Shown here one piece after another: positions 1 to 6,565 of a DNA stretch of 10,392 bases. The position numbers and the translations under genes are program-made. Source of the stretch: Paludibacteraceae bacterium. Its GTDB lineage: Bacteria > Bacteroidota > Bacteroidia > Bacteroidales > Paludibacteraceae. Numbering within the stretch: the first letter of the stretch is position 1; each line of letters begins with the position of its first letter. Where the stretch lies: the NCBI GenBank assembly GCA_017960065.1, contig JAGCZK010000134.1:1-10392 (forward strand), given 5' to 3'. The notes below the pieces were generated by a model. The model saw only the letters and a program-made list of their open reading frames with translations. It had not been told where the DNA came from and made no database searches.

Positions 1-558
1 AGGTTCGGGTTCGGGCTCGGACGTCGGGGCTGACGGCGTTTCGACACGGCTCCACGACCAGGCCGACGGTGCCGGCTCGGGATCGGATGCCGGGGTTGCC
101 GTCGGAGCCGGCTGCTCCTCTTGCGGCTCGGGCAAGTCCGAACGCAATTCGGAGGCAGGCATCATGTAGCCGCATTCCGGGGCCGACACGGGGGCAGGCT
201 GAGGTTCGGAGGCCGGTTGCGAGGCCGAATCCGACGTGCCGTGCACCATGGTCGAAAGATGCGAATACGGCTCGTTAATCCGCTCTTTCACAGAGGTTTC
301 GGGCGTAAATGATACTTTGTAATGCGCCGGAATCACAATTTCCTCCTGCGTCATGACATTGACACTCTTGCGCTCTTCGTTCCAAAGCAGTTTGAAGGTA
401 CCCAGGCCTTTGACCTTCACCAGGCCGTCGCGGTTGAGGTACTCTTCGATGACAGACACCAGTTCACGGAGGAAGTCCTCGGTGTATTTTTTCGTGAAAC
501 CGCCCTTGGCAGCCACTTCGTCAACAATATCCTGTATGGTGATTTTCTTATTTTCCAT
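1..558 (-). CDS. HU-family DNA-binding protein with long Pro/Glu-rich tail (3' end cut off)
   Basis: This frame is open for 186 codons from an ATG at 558 to the left edge with no stop, so the C-terminus is missing. Residues 1-100 follow the HU/IHF fold: an N-terminal helical part (MENKKITIQDIVDEVAAKGG), then the core strand VKGLGTFKL at 48-56 and a short arm ending near KVSFTPET (81-88). From about residue 110 the sequence becomes low-complexity, rich in Pro, Glu, Ser and Ala, and ends in Glu-Pro dipeptides at the edge. HU proteins bind and bend DNA without strong sequence preference. Tailed versions occur in Bacteroidota, where the tail can lead to another C-terminal domain such as SPOR; whether that is so here lies outside the window. 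The start overlaps the end of the upstream HU gene by 11 bases, which suggests coupled translation. HU membership is well supported; the role of the tail is unknown. Confidence 0.85.
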   Translation of the reverse strand, partial: MENKKITIQDIVDEVAAKGGFTKKYTEDFLRELVSVIEEYLNRDGLVKVKGLGTFKLLWNEERKSVNVMTQEEIVIPAHYKVSFTPETSVKERINEPYSHLSTMVHGTSDSASQPASEPQPAPVSAPECGYMMPASELRSDLPEPQEEQPAPTATPASDPEPAPSAWSWSRVETPSAPTSEPEPEP

Positions 559-841
559 CGTTCTGTCTGTTTTTCAGTTTTTCCTTATAGGTATTTCCAA
601 CTTTGAAGTTGAGGCTCAACTTGGGAGGTACCGTCATATTCTGACCGGTAGCAGGATTGACCAGCGTACGCATGTTTTTCTTACGTACTTCGAGTGTGCC
701 GAAACCCTGCATGACAAAAAAGGAACGCTCATCCAAATGTCCGAGCAAACAGTCCATCGAAACCTCGAGCATACGCGCCACTTCTTTTTGTGGCTGCCCG
801 GTCCGACGCGACATTTCCGCTATCAATTCTTTGTTGTTCAC
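548..841 (-). CDS. HU/IHF-family DNA-binding protein, 97 aa
   Basis: This is a full-length HU/IHF-type protein, a small dimeric architectural protein of the nucleoid. The two N-terminal helices (about 1-40) are followed by the family core QGFGTLEVRKK (45-55). The DNA-binding arm carries NPATGQ (62-67), whose proline matches the residue that intercalates DNA in HU/IHF, and the arm returns into LNFKVGNTYKEKL (77-89). The start is GTG at 841; upstream in frame there is no ATG before the rimO stop codon. It lies 27 bases after rimO and overlaps the next HU-family gene by 11 bases, so the pair is probably made from the ftsY-rimO transcript. The two HU proteins differ strongly in sequence and could form a heterodimer, but that is inference. 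Confidence 0.9.
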   Translation of the reverse strand: MNNKELIAEMSRRTGQPQKEVARMLEVSMDCLLGHLDERSFFVMQGFGTLEVRKKNMRTLVNPATGQNMTVPPKLSLNFKVGNTYKEKLKNRQNDGK

Positions 842-868
842 GTTATTTGATTTTAAAGGGTTATCTGT

Positions 869-2176
869 CTAAACTTCTTCTGAAACGACCTGTGCATACA
901 AATCAAACTCGACGGCCGACGTCACGCGCACCTGGTAAAAGTGCCCGATTTTCAGCGGTTTGTCGGCCTTCACCAACCATTCGAGATCGACCTCGGGCGA
1001 ATCGTACTGCGAACGTCCCACATAGTAGTCGCCTTCGAGGCGGTCGATGATAATCCGCTCCTCACGGCCCACCAACTGCTGGTTCAACTCGGCCGACACC
1101 TGCTGCTGCAGGGCCATCAACTCGTCGAGACGGCGGTGTTTGACCTCGTCGGGCACGTCGTCGGCATAATGGGTGGCCGCGTAGGTGTTTTCCTCTTCGC
1201 TGTAGGCGAAGGCTCCCATCCGGTCGAAGCGGGCGTCCTTCACAAACTGCTTCAGCTCCTCAAAATCGGCTTCGGTCTCGCCCGGATGCCCCACCATCAG
1301 CGTGGTACGCAGGCAGATACCGGGCACCTCCCGACGCAAACGGGCAAGGAGTTCGTAGGTCGCCTTTTTGTCGATGCCCCGGCGCATTTTCTTCAGCATC
1401 GCATCCGAAATATGCTGCAAGGCGATATCGAGGTACTTGCAGACATTGTCGCGCTCGCGCATGACGTCGAGCAACTCGTCGGGGAATCCGGCCGGATAGG
1501 CATAATGCAACCGTATCCAACGCACCCCCGGCTCGTCCGAAATCCGGCGCACCAGTTCGGCCAGACGGTTGGTCTTGTACAAATCGCAACCATACCAGCT
1601 CAAATCCTGTGCGATCAGCTGAAACTCGCACACGCCCTGCCCCACCAGCCAGCGAACCTCTTCGAGGATGTCCTCCATCGGGCGGCTCTTGTAAGGGCCG
1701 GTAATCAACGGAATGGCACAATAGGAACACGTCCGGTTGCAACCTTCCGATATCTTGACATAAGCGTAGTGCGACGGGGTCGTCAGCACCCGCTCGCGGT
1801 CACAGGCATGGTTCCAGGCCTTGCCCAAGGTGGCGACCAGCGCCTCAAAGTCAAATTTTCCGAAAAAGCCGTCCACTTCCGGAATCTCGAGTTTCAAATC
1901 TTCGAGATAACGTTGCGACAGACAGCCCATCACATACAGATTTTGCAGTTTGCCGTGTTTTTTGCGTTCGCAAAACTGCAAAATCGTCCGAATGCTCTCT
2001 TCCTTGGCGTCGCCGATAAAGCCGCAGGTGTTGATGACGGCAATCGGGGCCTTGGGCTGGTCGGGATCCGACTCCACCGCATAACCTTGCCGCTCGAGCT
2101 GGCGCATCACCCGCTCGGTGTCCACCAGGTTTTTGGAACACCCCAAGGTTACAAAGTCTATGCGGTTCGTTTTCAT
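869..2176 (-). CDS. rimO: Ribosomal protein S12 (uS12) aspartate methylthiotransferase RimO
   Basis: RimO is a cytoplasmic radical-SAM enzyme that adds a methylthio group to a conserved aspartate of ribosomal protein S12, using two [4Fe-4S] clusters. The 435-residue protein has the expected order. An N-terminal UPF0004 domain carries three cluster cysteines, C13 (TLGCSKN), C51 (NTCGF) and C85 (MGCLSQR). A radical-SAM domain follows with CNRTCSYC at 146-153 (C146, C150, C153), then a C-terminal TRAM-like domain from about 365. The TLGCSKNLVDTE start and the AIPLITGPYKSR stretch after the cluster fit RimO better than its tRNA-modifying relative MiaB. The length is normal for the family. The ATG overlaps the ftsY stop by four bases (ATGA), indicating coupled translation. 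All six cluster cysteines are present, so it should be active. Confidence 0.96.
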   Translation of the reverse strand: MKTNRIDFVTLGCSKNLVDTERVMRQLERQGYAVESDPDQPKAPIAVINTCGFIGDAKEESIRTILQFCERKKHGKLQNLYVMGCLSQRYLEDLKLEIPEVDGFFGKFDFEALVATLGKAWNHACDRERVLTTPSHYAYVKISEGCNRTCSYCAIPLITGPYKSRPMEDILEEVRWLVGQGVCEFQLIAQDLSWYGCDLYKTNRLAELVRRISDEPGVRWIRLHYAYPAGFPDELLDVMRERDNVCKYLDIALQHISDAMLKKMRRGIDKKATYELLARLRREVPGICLRTTLMVGHPGETEADFEELKQFVKDARFDRMGAFAYSEEENTYAATHYADDVPDEVKHRRLDELMALQQQVSAELNQQLVGREERIIIDRLEGDYYVGRSQYDSPEVDLEWLVKADKPLKIGHFYQVRVTSAVEFDLYAQVVSEEV

Positions 2177-3135
2177 TTTCCGAGCAATTTGGCCACAAAA
2201 CTACGTTTGTCAAACAACTGCAGGTCTTCCATCCCCTCGCCGATGCCGATGTACTTGACCGGCACTTTGAGCTGGTCGGAAATACCTATCACCACGCCTC
2301 CTTTGGCCGTACCGTCGAGTTTGGTGATGGCCAGGGCGGTCACTTCGGTCGCCTTGCTGAACTGACGGGCCTGTTCAAAGGCGTTCTGGCCCGTCGAGCC
2401 GTCGAGTACCAACAACACTTCGTGCGGCGCACCGGGCACCACTTTCTGCATCACCGACTTGATTTTCGACAGTTCGTTCATCAGGTTGATTTTGTTGTGC
2501 AACCGGCCGGCGGTGTCAATCAGCACCACGTCGGCACCGTTGGCCTTGGCCGACGACAGTGTGTCGAACGCCACGGCAGCCGGATCGGAGCCCATCTTCT
2601 GCTTAATGACCGGAGCGCCTACCCGCTCACCCCAGAGCGAAATCTGCTCGATGGCGGCGGCCCGGAAAGTATCGGCGGCCCCCAGCCAGACGTTTTTGCC
2701 CGCCTGTTTGAACTGCCAGGCCAGCTTGCCGATGGTCGTCGTCTTGCCCACACCGTTGACACCAACCACCATCACCACATAAGGGACCCCCTCGGGCAGG
2801 TTTTCGGCGGCATCGTCGGTTTCGTGCTCTTGCAGCAAGGCGACAATCTCCTCCTGCAGGATAACGTCCAACTCATCCGAGTTCATGTATTTGTCGCGTG
2901 CAACGCGCTTTTCTATGCGGTCGATAATGCGGAGCGCAGTGTCCACTCCGACGTCCGAACTGATCAGCACCTCTTCCAATTCGTCGAGCACCTCGGCATC
3001 CACTTTCGACTTTCCCTTCAATGCGCGCGACAACTTGGAACGAAGGCTCTCCTTCGACTTTTCCAATCCGTGTTCCAGCGCCTCCTGACCGGCTTCGCTC
3101 GACTTGGTCTTTTTAAAGAAATCAAACAATCCCAT
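2173..3135 (-). CDS. ftsY: Signal recognition particle receptor GTPase FtsY
   Basis: FtsY is the membrane-associated SRP receptor. It pairs with the SRP GTPase Ffh to deliver ribosomes making membrane proteins to the translocon. The NG domain is complete: helical N domain at about 20-105, P-loop GVNGVGKTT (125-133), DTFRAAA (155-161), DTAGR (207-211), TKLDGTAKGG (271-280) and the closing GIGEGMEDLQLFD. The acidic A domain found in E. coli FtsY is essentially absent, which is usual in Bacteroidota. I placed the start at ATG 3135 (MGLFDFFKK), giving 320 residues and matching the usual family N-terminus; an in-frame TTG at 3144 would add three residues. The gene begins 103 bases after DUF4295 and behind a terminator. 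No clear promoter motif is visible in the 50 bases between, so expression may rely on read-through or on a weak promoter. Confidence 0.96.
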   Translation of the reverse strand: MGLFDFFKKTKSSEAGQEALEHGLEKSKESLRSKLSRALKGKSKVDAEVLDELEEVLISSDVGVDTALRIIDRIEKRVARDKYMNSDELDVILQEEIVALLQEHETDDAAENLPEGVPYVVMVVGVNGVGKTTTIGKLAWQFKQAGKNVWLGAADTFRAAAIEQISLWGERVGAPVIKQKMGSDPAAVAFDTLSSAKANGADVVLIDTAGRLHNKINLMNELSKIKSVMQKVVPGAPHEVLLVLDGSTGQNAFEQARQFSKATEVTALAITKLDGTAKGGVVIGISDQLKVPVKYIGIGEGMEDLQLFDKRSFVAKLLGK

Positions 3136-3183
3136 TCTAATCAATTATATGCCACAAAGAGATAAAATCCCCTAAAGAGAAAC

Positions 3184-3216
3184 AAAAAAAAGAGGTACCG
3201 ATTGGCGCCTCTTTTT
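3184..3216 (-). terminator. Rho-independent terminator after the rpmB-rpmG-DUF4295 unit
   Basis: A nine-base-pair stem pairs 3187-3195 (AAAAAGAGG) with 3208-3216 (CCTCTTTTT). It may extend inward by a G-T and two G-C pairs around a GATT loop. Read on the minus strand, the stem is followed by an unbroken T tract that continues to 3184. It sits about 22 bases past the DUF4295 stop and before ftsY, so it separates the ribosomal unit from the ftsY-rimO-HU unit. Because the outer stem is A-T, the hairpin could in principle work in either direction, but no plus-strand gene enters it. Confidence 0.8.
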
Positions 3217-3238
3217 GGTATCAGGAAGATTACTCGGC

Positions 3239-3391
3239 TTATTTTGCCAAATATTCTTTCACTTTGTCGTTGTGAACCATCTCTTCTTCGAAGATGTAAG
3301 CTCCGGTTTTCGGAGACTTCACCATTTTAATCACTTTGGCGTAGGAACGGCCTTCGCCCTTTTGCAACGTTGCAACTGTCTTCTTTGCCAT
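3239..3391 (-). CDS. DUF4295 family small basic protein, 50 aa
   Basis: A 50-codon gene runs from ATG at 3391 to TAA at 3239. The protein begins MAKKTVATLQKGEG and contains KVIKMVKSPKTGAYIFEE, the characteristic core of DUF4295, a Bacteroidota-restricted family normally found directly after rpmG. The function is not established. Its size, basic character and constant position beside two large-subunit protein genes suggest a ribosome-associated protein, but that is inference. It starts nine bases after the rpmG stop, so it is part of the same transcript, and it is followed by a strong terminator. The short length makes it easy to miss in annotation. Confidence 0.93.
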   Translation of the reverse strand: MAKKTVATLQKGEGRSYAKVIKMVKSPKTGAYIFEEEMVHNDKVKEYLAK

Positions 3392-3400
3392 GGGATCTTA

Positions 3401-3589
3401 TTATTTAATTTCTTTATGCAAGGTCATTTTTTTGAGGATGGGGTTGTATTTCATCAACTCCAAGCGCTCGGTCGTGTTTTTTCTGTTCTTCGTGGTGATG
3501 TAACGCGAAGTACCGGGCATGCCACTGGCCTTGTGCTCAGTGCATTCAAGAATCACTTGAACTCTGTTGCCTTTTGCTTTCTTTGCCAT
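3401..3589 (-). CDS. rpmG: 50S ribosomal protein L33 (bL33)
   Basis: This is a 62-residue, strongly basic protein with the L33 pattern: MAKKAKGNRVQVILECTEHK, then TSRYITTKNRKNTTERLELMKYNP and the C-terminal KKMTLHKEIK. It is a component of the large ribosomal subunit near the E site. Zinc-binding L33 forms carry two CxxC pairs; here only one cysteine (C16) remains, so this is the zinc-free (C-minus) form. It lies 22 bases after rpmB and nine bases before DUF4295 in one unit. Confidence 0.96.
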   Translation of the reverse strand: MAKKAKGNRVQVILECTEHKASGMPGTSRYITTKNRKNTTERLELMKYNPILKKMTLHKEIK

Positions 3590-3611
3590 ATATCTAATCT
3601 CCTATAATTTT

Positions 3612-3845
3612 TTAAAGATAACCTTTGGCTGCGGCGCGTTTGATAGCGGCATCCAATCCCATCTTGTTAATAATGCGAAGACCGTTGGCCGAGATGTTCA
3701 AGCTAATCCAGCAGTCTTGCTCTACCCAATAAAACTTTTTGGTAAAAAGATTGACGTCGAATTTACGTTTCGTTCTACGTTTCGAGTGAGAAACATTGTT
3801 GCCGATAACGGCTTTTTTACCGGTGATTTGACAAACTTTAGACAT
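3612..3845 (-). CDS. rpmB: 50S ribosomal protein L28 (bL28)
   Basis: This 77-residue basic protein starts MSKVCQITGKKAVIGNNVSHS, the L28 signature, followed by the KRRTKRKFDVNLFTKKFYW segment and a C-terminal GLDAAIKRAAAKGYL. L28 is a structural protein of the large ribosomal subunit. It is the first gene of the rpmB-rpmG-DUF4295 unit and has a well-formed Bacteroidota-type promoter about 40 bases upstream. The length matches the bacterial family. Confidence 0.97.
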   Translation of the reverse strand: MSKVCQITGKKAVIGNNVSHSKRRTKRKFDVNLFTKKFYWVEQDCWISLNISANGLRIINKMGLDAAIKRAAAKGYL

Positions 3846-3883
3846 TTCTGTATGTATTTTTATTTATTCTCCAAAAGGGAGTG

Positions 3884-3915
3884 CAAAGAAAGCACTTTTT
3901 TATCAAATACACAAA
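3884..3915 (-). promoter_or_regulatory. Bacteroidota-type promoter for rpmB-rpmG-DUF4295
   Basis: On the minus strand a TTTG (-33 element, 3912-3915) is followed after 20 bases by TTTCTTTG (3884-3891). The latter fits the Bacteroidota -7 consensus TAnnTTTG except for one base. The spacing matches known promoters of this group. Initiation would fall near 3877, giving a leader of about 30-35 bases to the rpmB ATG. The -7 element sits in the loop of a short perfect inverted repeat, 3880-3884 AGTGC against 3892-3896 GCACT. Confidence 0.6.
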
Positions 3916-3956
3916 TAATTACGCAAAAAAAATCTTTTTTTGTTGAAAACTTGCCG

Positions 3957-5210
3957 TCAGCATCCGCACAAACCGGCAAATTCCGCCAGATTCCGACATA
4001 CCAGAACGCCTGTCGGGTCTTTTTCGATAAATTCGCGCGCCTCGGCCGCCTCTTGCGGGCTCACCTCATCGGTCGTCCACACGGCTGTCATGCCGGCATT
4101 GCGGGCAAATTGCAGGTCCGAGCGCATGTCGCCCACCATCACCGAGGCCTCCATGCGCACTTCGGGATAGTCTTGCTGTGCCTGACGGGCCATCCCCGGA
4201 GCCGGCTTGCGGTTGGGCGAGCCGCTGGTTTTCAGGTCGGTACACACATAAATCTTGTCAATACGGCCGCCGGCCTGAGCGATTTCGGCCAACATCCGCC
4301 GGTGCACCTGCTGCAAATCGTCCAGCGTAAACAGGCCCTTGCCTATCCCCTGCTGGTTGGTCACGACAAACAACCGGTCGAAGCGCTGCGACAACCGGGC
4401 AATCGCCTGGCACACGCCGGGGAGGAACTCAAACTCGCCCCAACGCGTTACATAGCCCTGAATATGCCGGTTAATCACCCCGTCGCGGTCGAGAAACAGG
4501 TATTTGGCACGACTCAAGGGCACCAGTGTCTGCGCTTTCGCATAATCTTCGGGAACACCGATATCTATAAAGAAACAGTCAAAGGCGACCGATGCAAAAG
4601 GGTCTTGGCCGACCCGGACTTCCATCAGGTCTTTTTCGAACGAAAACTTTTGGGGAAGCGGCAGTTGTTCGAACCACGACTTACGGAGCAGATAGACCCC
4701 GCCGTTAATCAGGCCTTCGCCCGAGGCCGCCCCTTTTTCTTCGAACGACAGCACCCGGCCGTCTTCGGCAACGCATACCCGTCCGTAGCGGCTCAACTGG
4801 GGCACCTTTCGCAAGGCCAGGCAGAGTACGGCGTCTTGCCGGTGCAGCGCCTCGCGCATGGTGTCGTAATCCACATCAAAGGCCGTATCGCCGTTAAAGG
4901 CGAACACCTCGTCCGATTCGCAAAGCCGGAGTGCCTGCAAGATGGCGCCTCCCGTTCCGAGGGGCTCCTCCTCGCGCGAATACCGGATTTCGATTCCGGC
5001 ATACTGCGAGCCGAAATACTCCTCGATGCAGGCGTGCATGTAGCCGGTGGCCAGCACGACGCGCTCGAAATCCAGGTCGGCCAGCCGGTCGAGGATATAG
5101 GTCAAAAAAGGACGGCCGCCAACCAGGGCCATCGGCTTGGGACGGTCCGACACCACGCCTTGCAAGCGGGTGCCACGGCCTCCTACCAATATAATCGCTT
5201 CTTTTTTCAT
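3957..5210 (-). CDS. Fused sugar-1-phosphate nucleotidyltransferase / D,D-heptose bisphosphate phosphatase (HddC-GmhB type)
   Basis: The 417-residue protein joins two enzymes. Residues 1-230 are a nucleotidyltransferase: ILVGGRGTRL (7-16) with the SDRPKPM signature (21-27), metal-binding NGD (106-108) and FIDIGVPEDY (214-223). Residues 235-417 are a HAD phosphatase of the GmhB/HisB type: DRDGVIN with nucleophile D241 and acid D243, T284 in VVTNQQGIGKG, K335 in RKPAPGM, and GDMRSDL (360-366) for magnesium. In the GDP-heptose route, GmhB removes the 7-phosphate of heptose 1,7-bisphosphate and HddC transfers GMP to the product, so one polypeptide would cover two late steps. The donor feeds LPS core, capsule or S-layer glycan. 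The zinc loop of classical GmhB is mostly lost: only C323 remains of the CxH...CxC set. The start at ATG 5210 overlaps the glycosyltransferase stop by four bases. A mannose-1-phosphate guanylyltransferase activity is the main alternative. Confidence 0.88.
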   Translation of the reverse strand: MKKEAIILVGGRGTRLQGVVSDRPKPMALVGGRPFLTYILDRLADLDFERVVLATGYMHACIEEYFGSQYAGIEIRYSREEEPLGTGGAILQALRLCESDEVFAFNGDTAFDVDYDTMREALHRQDAVLCLALRKVPQLSRYGRVCVAEDGRVLSFEEKGAASGEGLINGGVYLLRKSWFEQLPLPQKFSFEKDLMEVRVGQDPFASVAFDCFFIDIGVPEDYAKAQTLVPLSRAKYLFLDRDGVINRHIQGYVTRWGEFEFLPGVCQAIARLSQRFDRLFVVTNQQGIGKGLFTLDDLQQVHRRMLAEIAQAGGRIDKIYVCTDLKTSGSPNRKPAPGMARQAQQDYPEVRMEASVMVGDMRSDLQFARNAGMTAVWTTDEVSPQEAAEAREFIEKDPTGVLVCRNLAEFAGLCGC

Positions 5211-6349
5211 ACACCCGATGACATTTCGGACAGCAGCTGTCCGATGGTCTGGCACATGCGGTGCCACGAATATTTGGATTTTTCCTCGCGGATGCCTTCG
5301 GTAAAGCAGCCGGGGTCGTCTTTTGCCAAAAATCGGACGATAGCGTCGGCCACCGCCTCGGGCGAAGGATTCACCACATAGCCGACTTTGCCGTCGGGCA
5401 CCAGCTCGTCCAAGCCGCCCACACGCGTCACCACCATGGGTTTGTCGAAATGGTAGGCCACCTGTGTCACGCCGCTCTGTGTCGCCGACTTATAAGGTTG
5501 CACCACCAGGTCGCAGGCCGAAAAATAGACGTTCACCTCGCTGTCGGAAATGAAGCGGGTGTGCCACAACACCGTATCGCTCAGGTTGAGCGACCGGGCC
5601 AAGTCTTCGTACTTGCGGGCGTCGCCATAAAATTCGCCGGCCACAATCAGCCGCACTCCAGTTTGGCGCACGCGCTCGTCGGCCATGGCCTGCAACAGCC
5701 AGTCGAGGCCTTTGTATTCGCGGATAAAACCGAAAAACAACAGGTAGTGCCCGTCGGCAGGCAGGTTCAGGCGACGCAAGGCTTCTTCGCGCGGCAGCGG
5801 CTGTCCAAAGTTGTCGTACAGCGGATGCGGGCAGAACTTGCGGGGTTTGGACGTGTTGAACAAGGCCAAATCGCCGCCCACCGACTTCGACATATAGATG
5901 AAGCCGTCGGCCGCACCGACAAAATAGCGCACCAGCAGACGGTCGAAGGGGCGCGCTTCGTGCGGAAGCACATTGTCGAGCACCGACACCACGCGCGTAT
6001 GCCCGTTGCGACGCACCATGCGGGCGATGGTCGCCAGACAGGGGGCCATATAAGGGATCCAAAACTTGATCAAAAGCAAATCGGGGCGCTCACGCGCGAT
6101 TTCGCGGCCAACCTTCCACCAGTTCAGCGGATTGACCGAGTTCACGCCCCGGCTGATACGGAGGTCTTCGGGGGCCGGCTCCGACGAGTATTGGGTCTTG
6201 CCCGGAAACAAAAACGAAGGGTATTGCAGGCTGAAGGTCCGGATTTCGACCGTGTGTCCCTCCTGCTGCCATTGGCGCGCCAGACGCTCGTTGTAGGCGG
6301 CCAGTCCTCCCCGATAGGGCCATGCGGTACCAAGAATGATGATTTTCAT
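5207..6349 (-). CDS. GT-B fold glycosyltransferase (GT4-like)
   Basis: This 380-residue cytoplasmic glycosyltransferase has two Rossmann halves. The N-terminal acceptor half begins MKIIILGTAWPYRGGLAAYN with the glycine-rich loop typical of GT4 enzymes. The donor half holds FFGFIREYKGLDWLLQA (205-221), RLIVAGEF (233-240), QPYKSATQSG (284-293) and DKPMVVTRVGGLDELVPDGKVG (302-323), the usual nucleotide-sugar binding region. The classical EX7E motif is altered: a Gln (Q291) stands near where the first Glu is expected. There is no signal peptide or membrane helix. Its downstream partner makes an activated heptose-type sugar and overlaps it by four bases, so it probably adds a sugar to LPS or another surface glycan; donor and acceptor cannot be read from sequence. 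Its own start overlaps the stop of the upstream small gene (ATGA). Confidence 0.9.
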   Translation of the reverse strand: MKIIILGTAWPYRGGLAAYNERLARQWQQEGHTVEIRTFSLQYPSFLFPGKTQYSSEPAPEDLRISRGVNSVNPLNWWKVGREIARERPDLLLIKFWIPYMAPCLATIARMVRRNGHTRVVSVLDNVLPHEARPFDRLLVRYFVGAADGFIYMSKSVGGDLALFNTSKPRKFCPHPLYDNFGQPLPREEALRRLNLPADGHYLLFFGFIREYKGLDWLLQAMADERVRQTGVRLIVAGEFYGDARKYEDLARSLNLSDTVLWHTRFISDSEVNVYFSACDLVVQPYKSATQSGVTQVAYHFDKPMVVTRVGGLDELVPDGKVGYVVNPSPEAVADAIVRFLAKDDPGCFTEGIREEKSKYSWHRMCQTIGQLLSEMSSGV

Positions 6350-6564
6350 TTCAGCGAGTCCTTTTCGCGGATTTCCTTTATCAATTCATCAACAATACAA
6401 ATATCACCCAGCAGATAAAGCCCCAAATGAGGATTGTGCAGGTTCTTGCAAGTATCAGATGAATAGAAAATATCAAAGGCTTTCAAGATATCAATATCCA
6501 ACCGATCGGACAGACCCTTTACGATACGCCCGATTTTATTCCACATATTCAAATTGTTCAACAT
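6346..6564 (-). CDS. DUF3791-like small protein, 72 aa
   Basis: A 72-residue, mostly helical soluble protein begins MLNNLNMWNKIGRIVKGLSD. It continues through LDIDILKAFDIFYSS to LYLLGDICIVDELIKEIREK. The pattern resembles the short DUF3791-like proteins that accompany DUF3990 genes in Bacteroidota; I recall this association but could not search it, so the family name is tentative. It starts one base after the DUF3990 stop (TAAGATG) and its own stop overlaps the start of the glycosyltransferase by four bases. It has no catalytic motif and no membrane segment. Given its place beside an ADP-ribosyltransferase-like protein, an antitoxin or accessory role is possible. Confidence 0.75.
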   Translation of the reverse strand: MLNNLNMWNKIGRIVKGLSDRLDIDILKAFDIFYSSDTCKNLHNPHLGLYLLGDICIVDELIKEIREKDSLK

Positions 6565-6565
6565 C

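Noticed and set aside
1..20. Short repeated TTCGGG units at the left edge as a DNA repeat
   Set aside because: They are codons of the Glu-Pro-rich tail of the HU-family protein, not an independent repeat.
941..2365. Long open frame on the plus strand opposite rimO and ftsY
   Set aside because: It is the complement of two well-supported genes, its protein is rich in His and Gln as expected from antisense of GC-rich coding DNA, and it shows no domain.
3924..3942. A-tract/T-tract palindrome after the HddC-GmhB stop as a terminator
   Set aside because: The stem is almost all A-T with a two-base centre, so it cannot form a stable hairpin as drawn; it may only be AT-rich spacer upstream of the rpmB promoter.
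3567..5381. Long plus-strand open frame across rpmB and the HddC-GmhB gene
   Set aside because: It crosses a promoter region and two recognised genes on the opposite strand, and its translation resembles no family.
5261..6418. Plus-strand open frame opposite the glycosyltransferase
   Set aside because: It is antisense to a clear glycosyltransferase, low in plausible motifs and without a start context.
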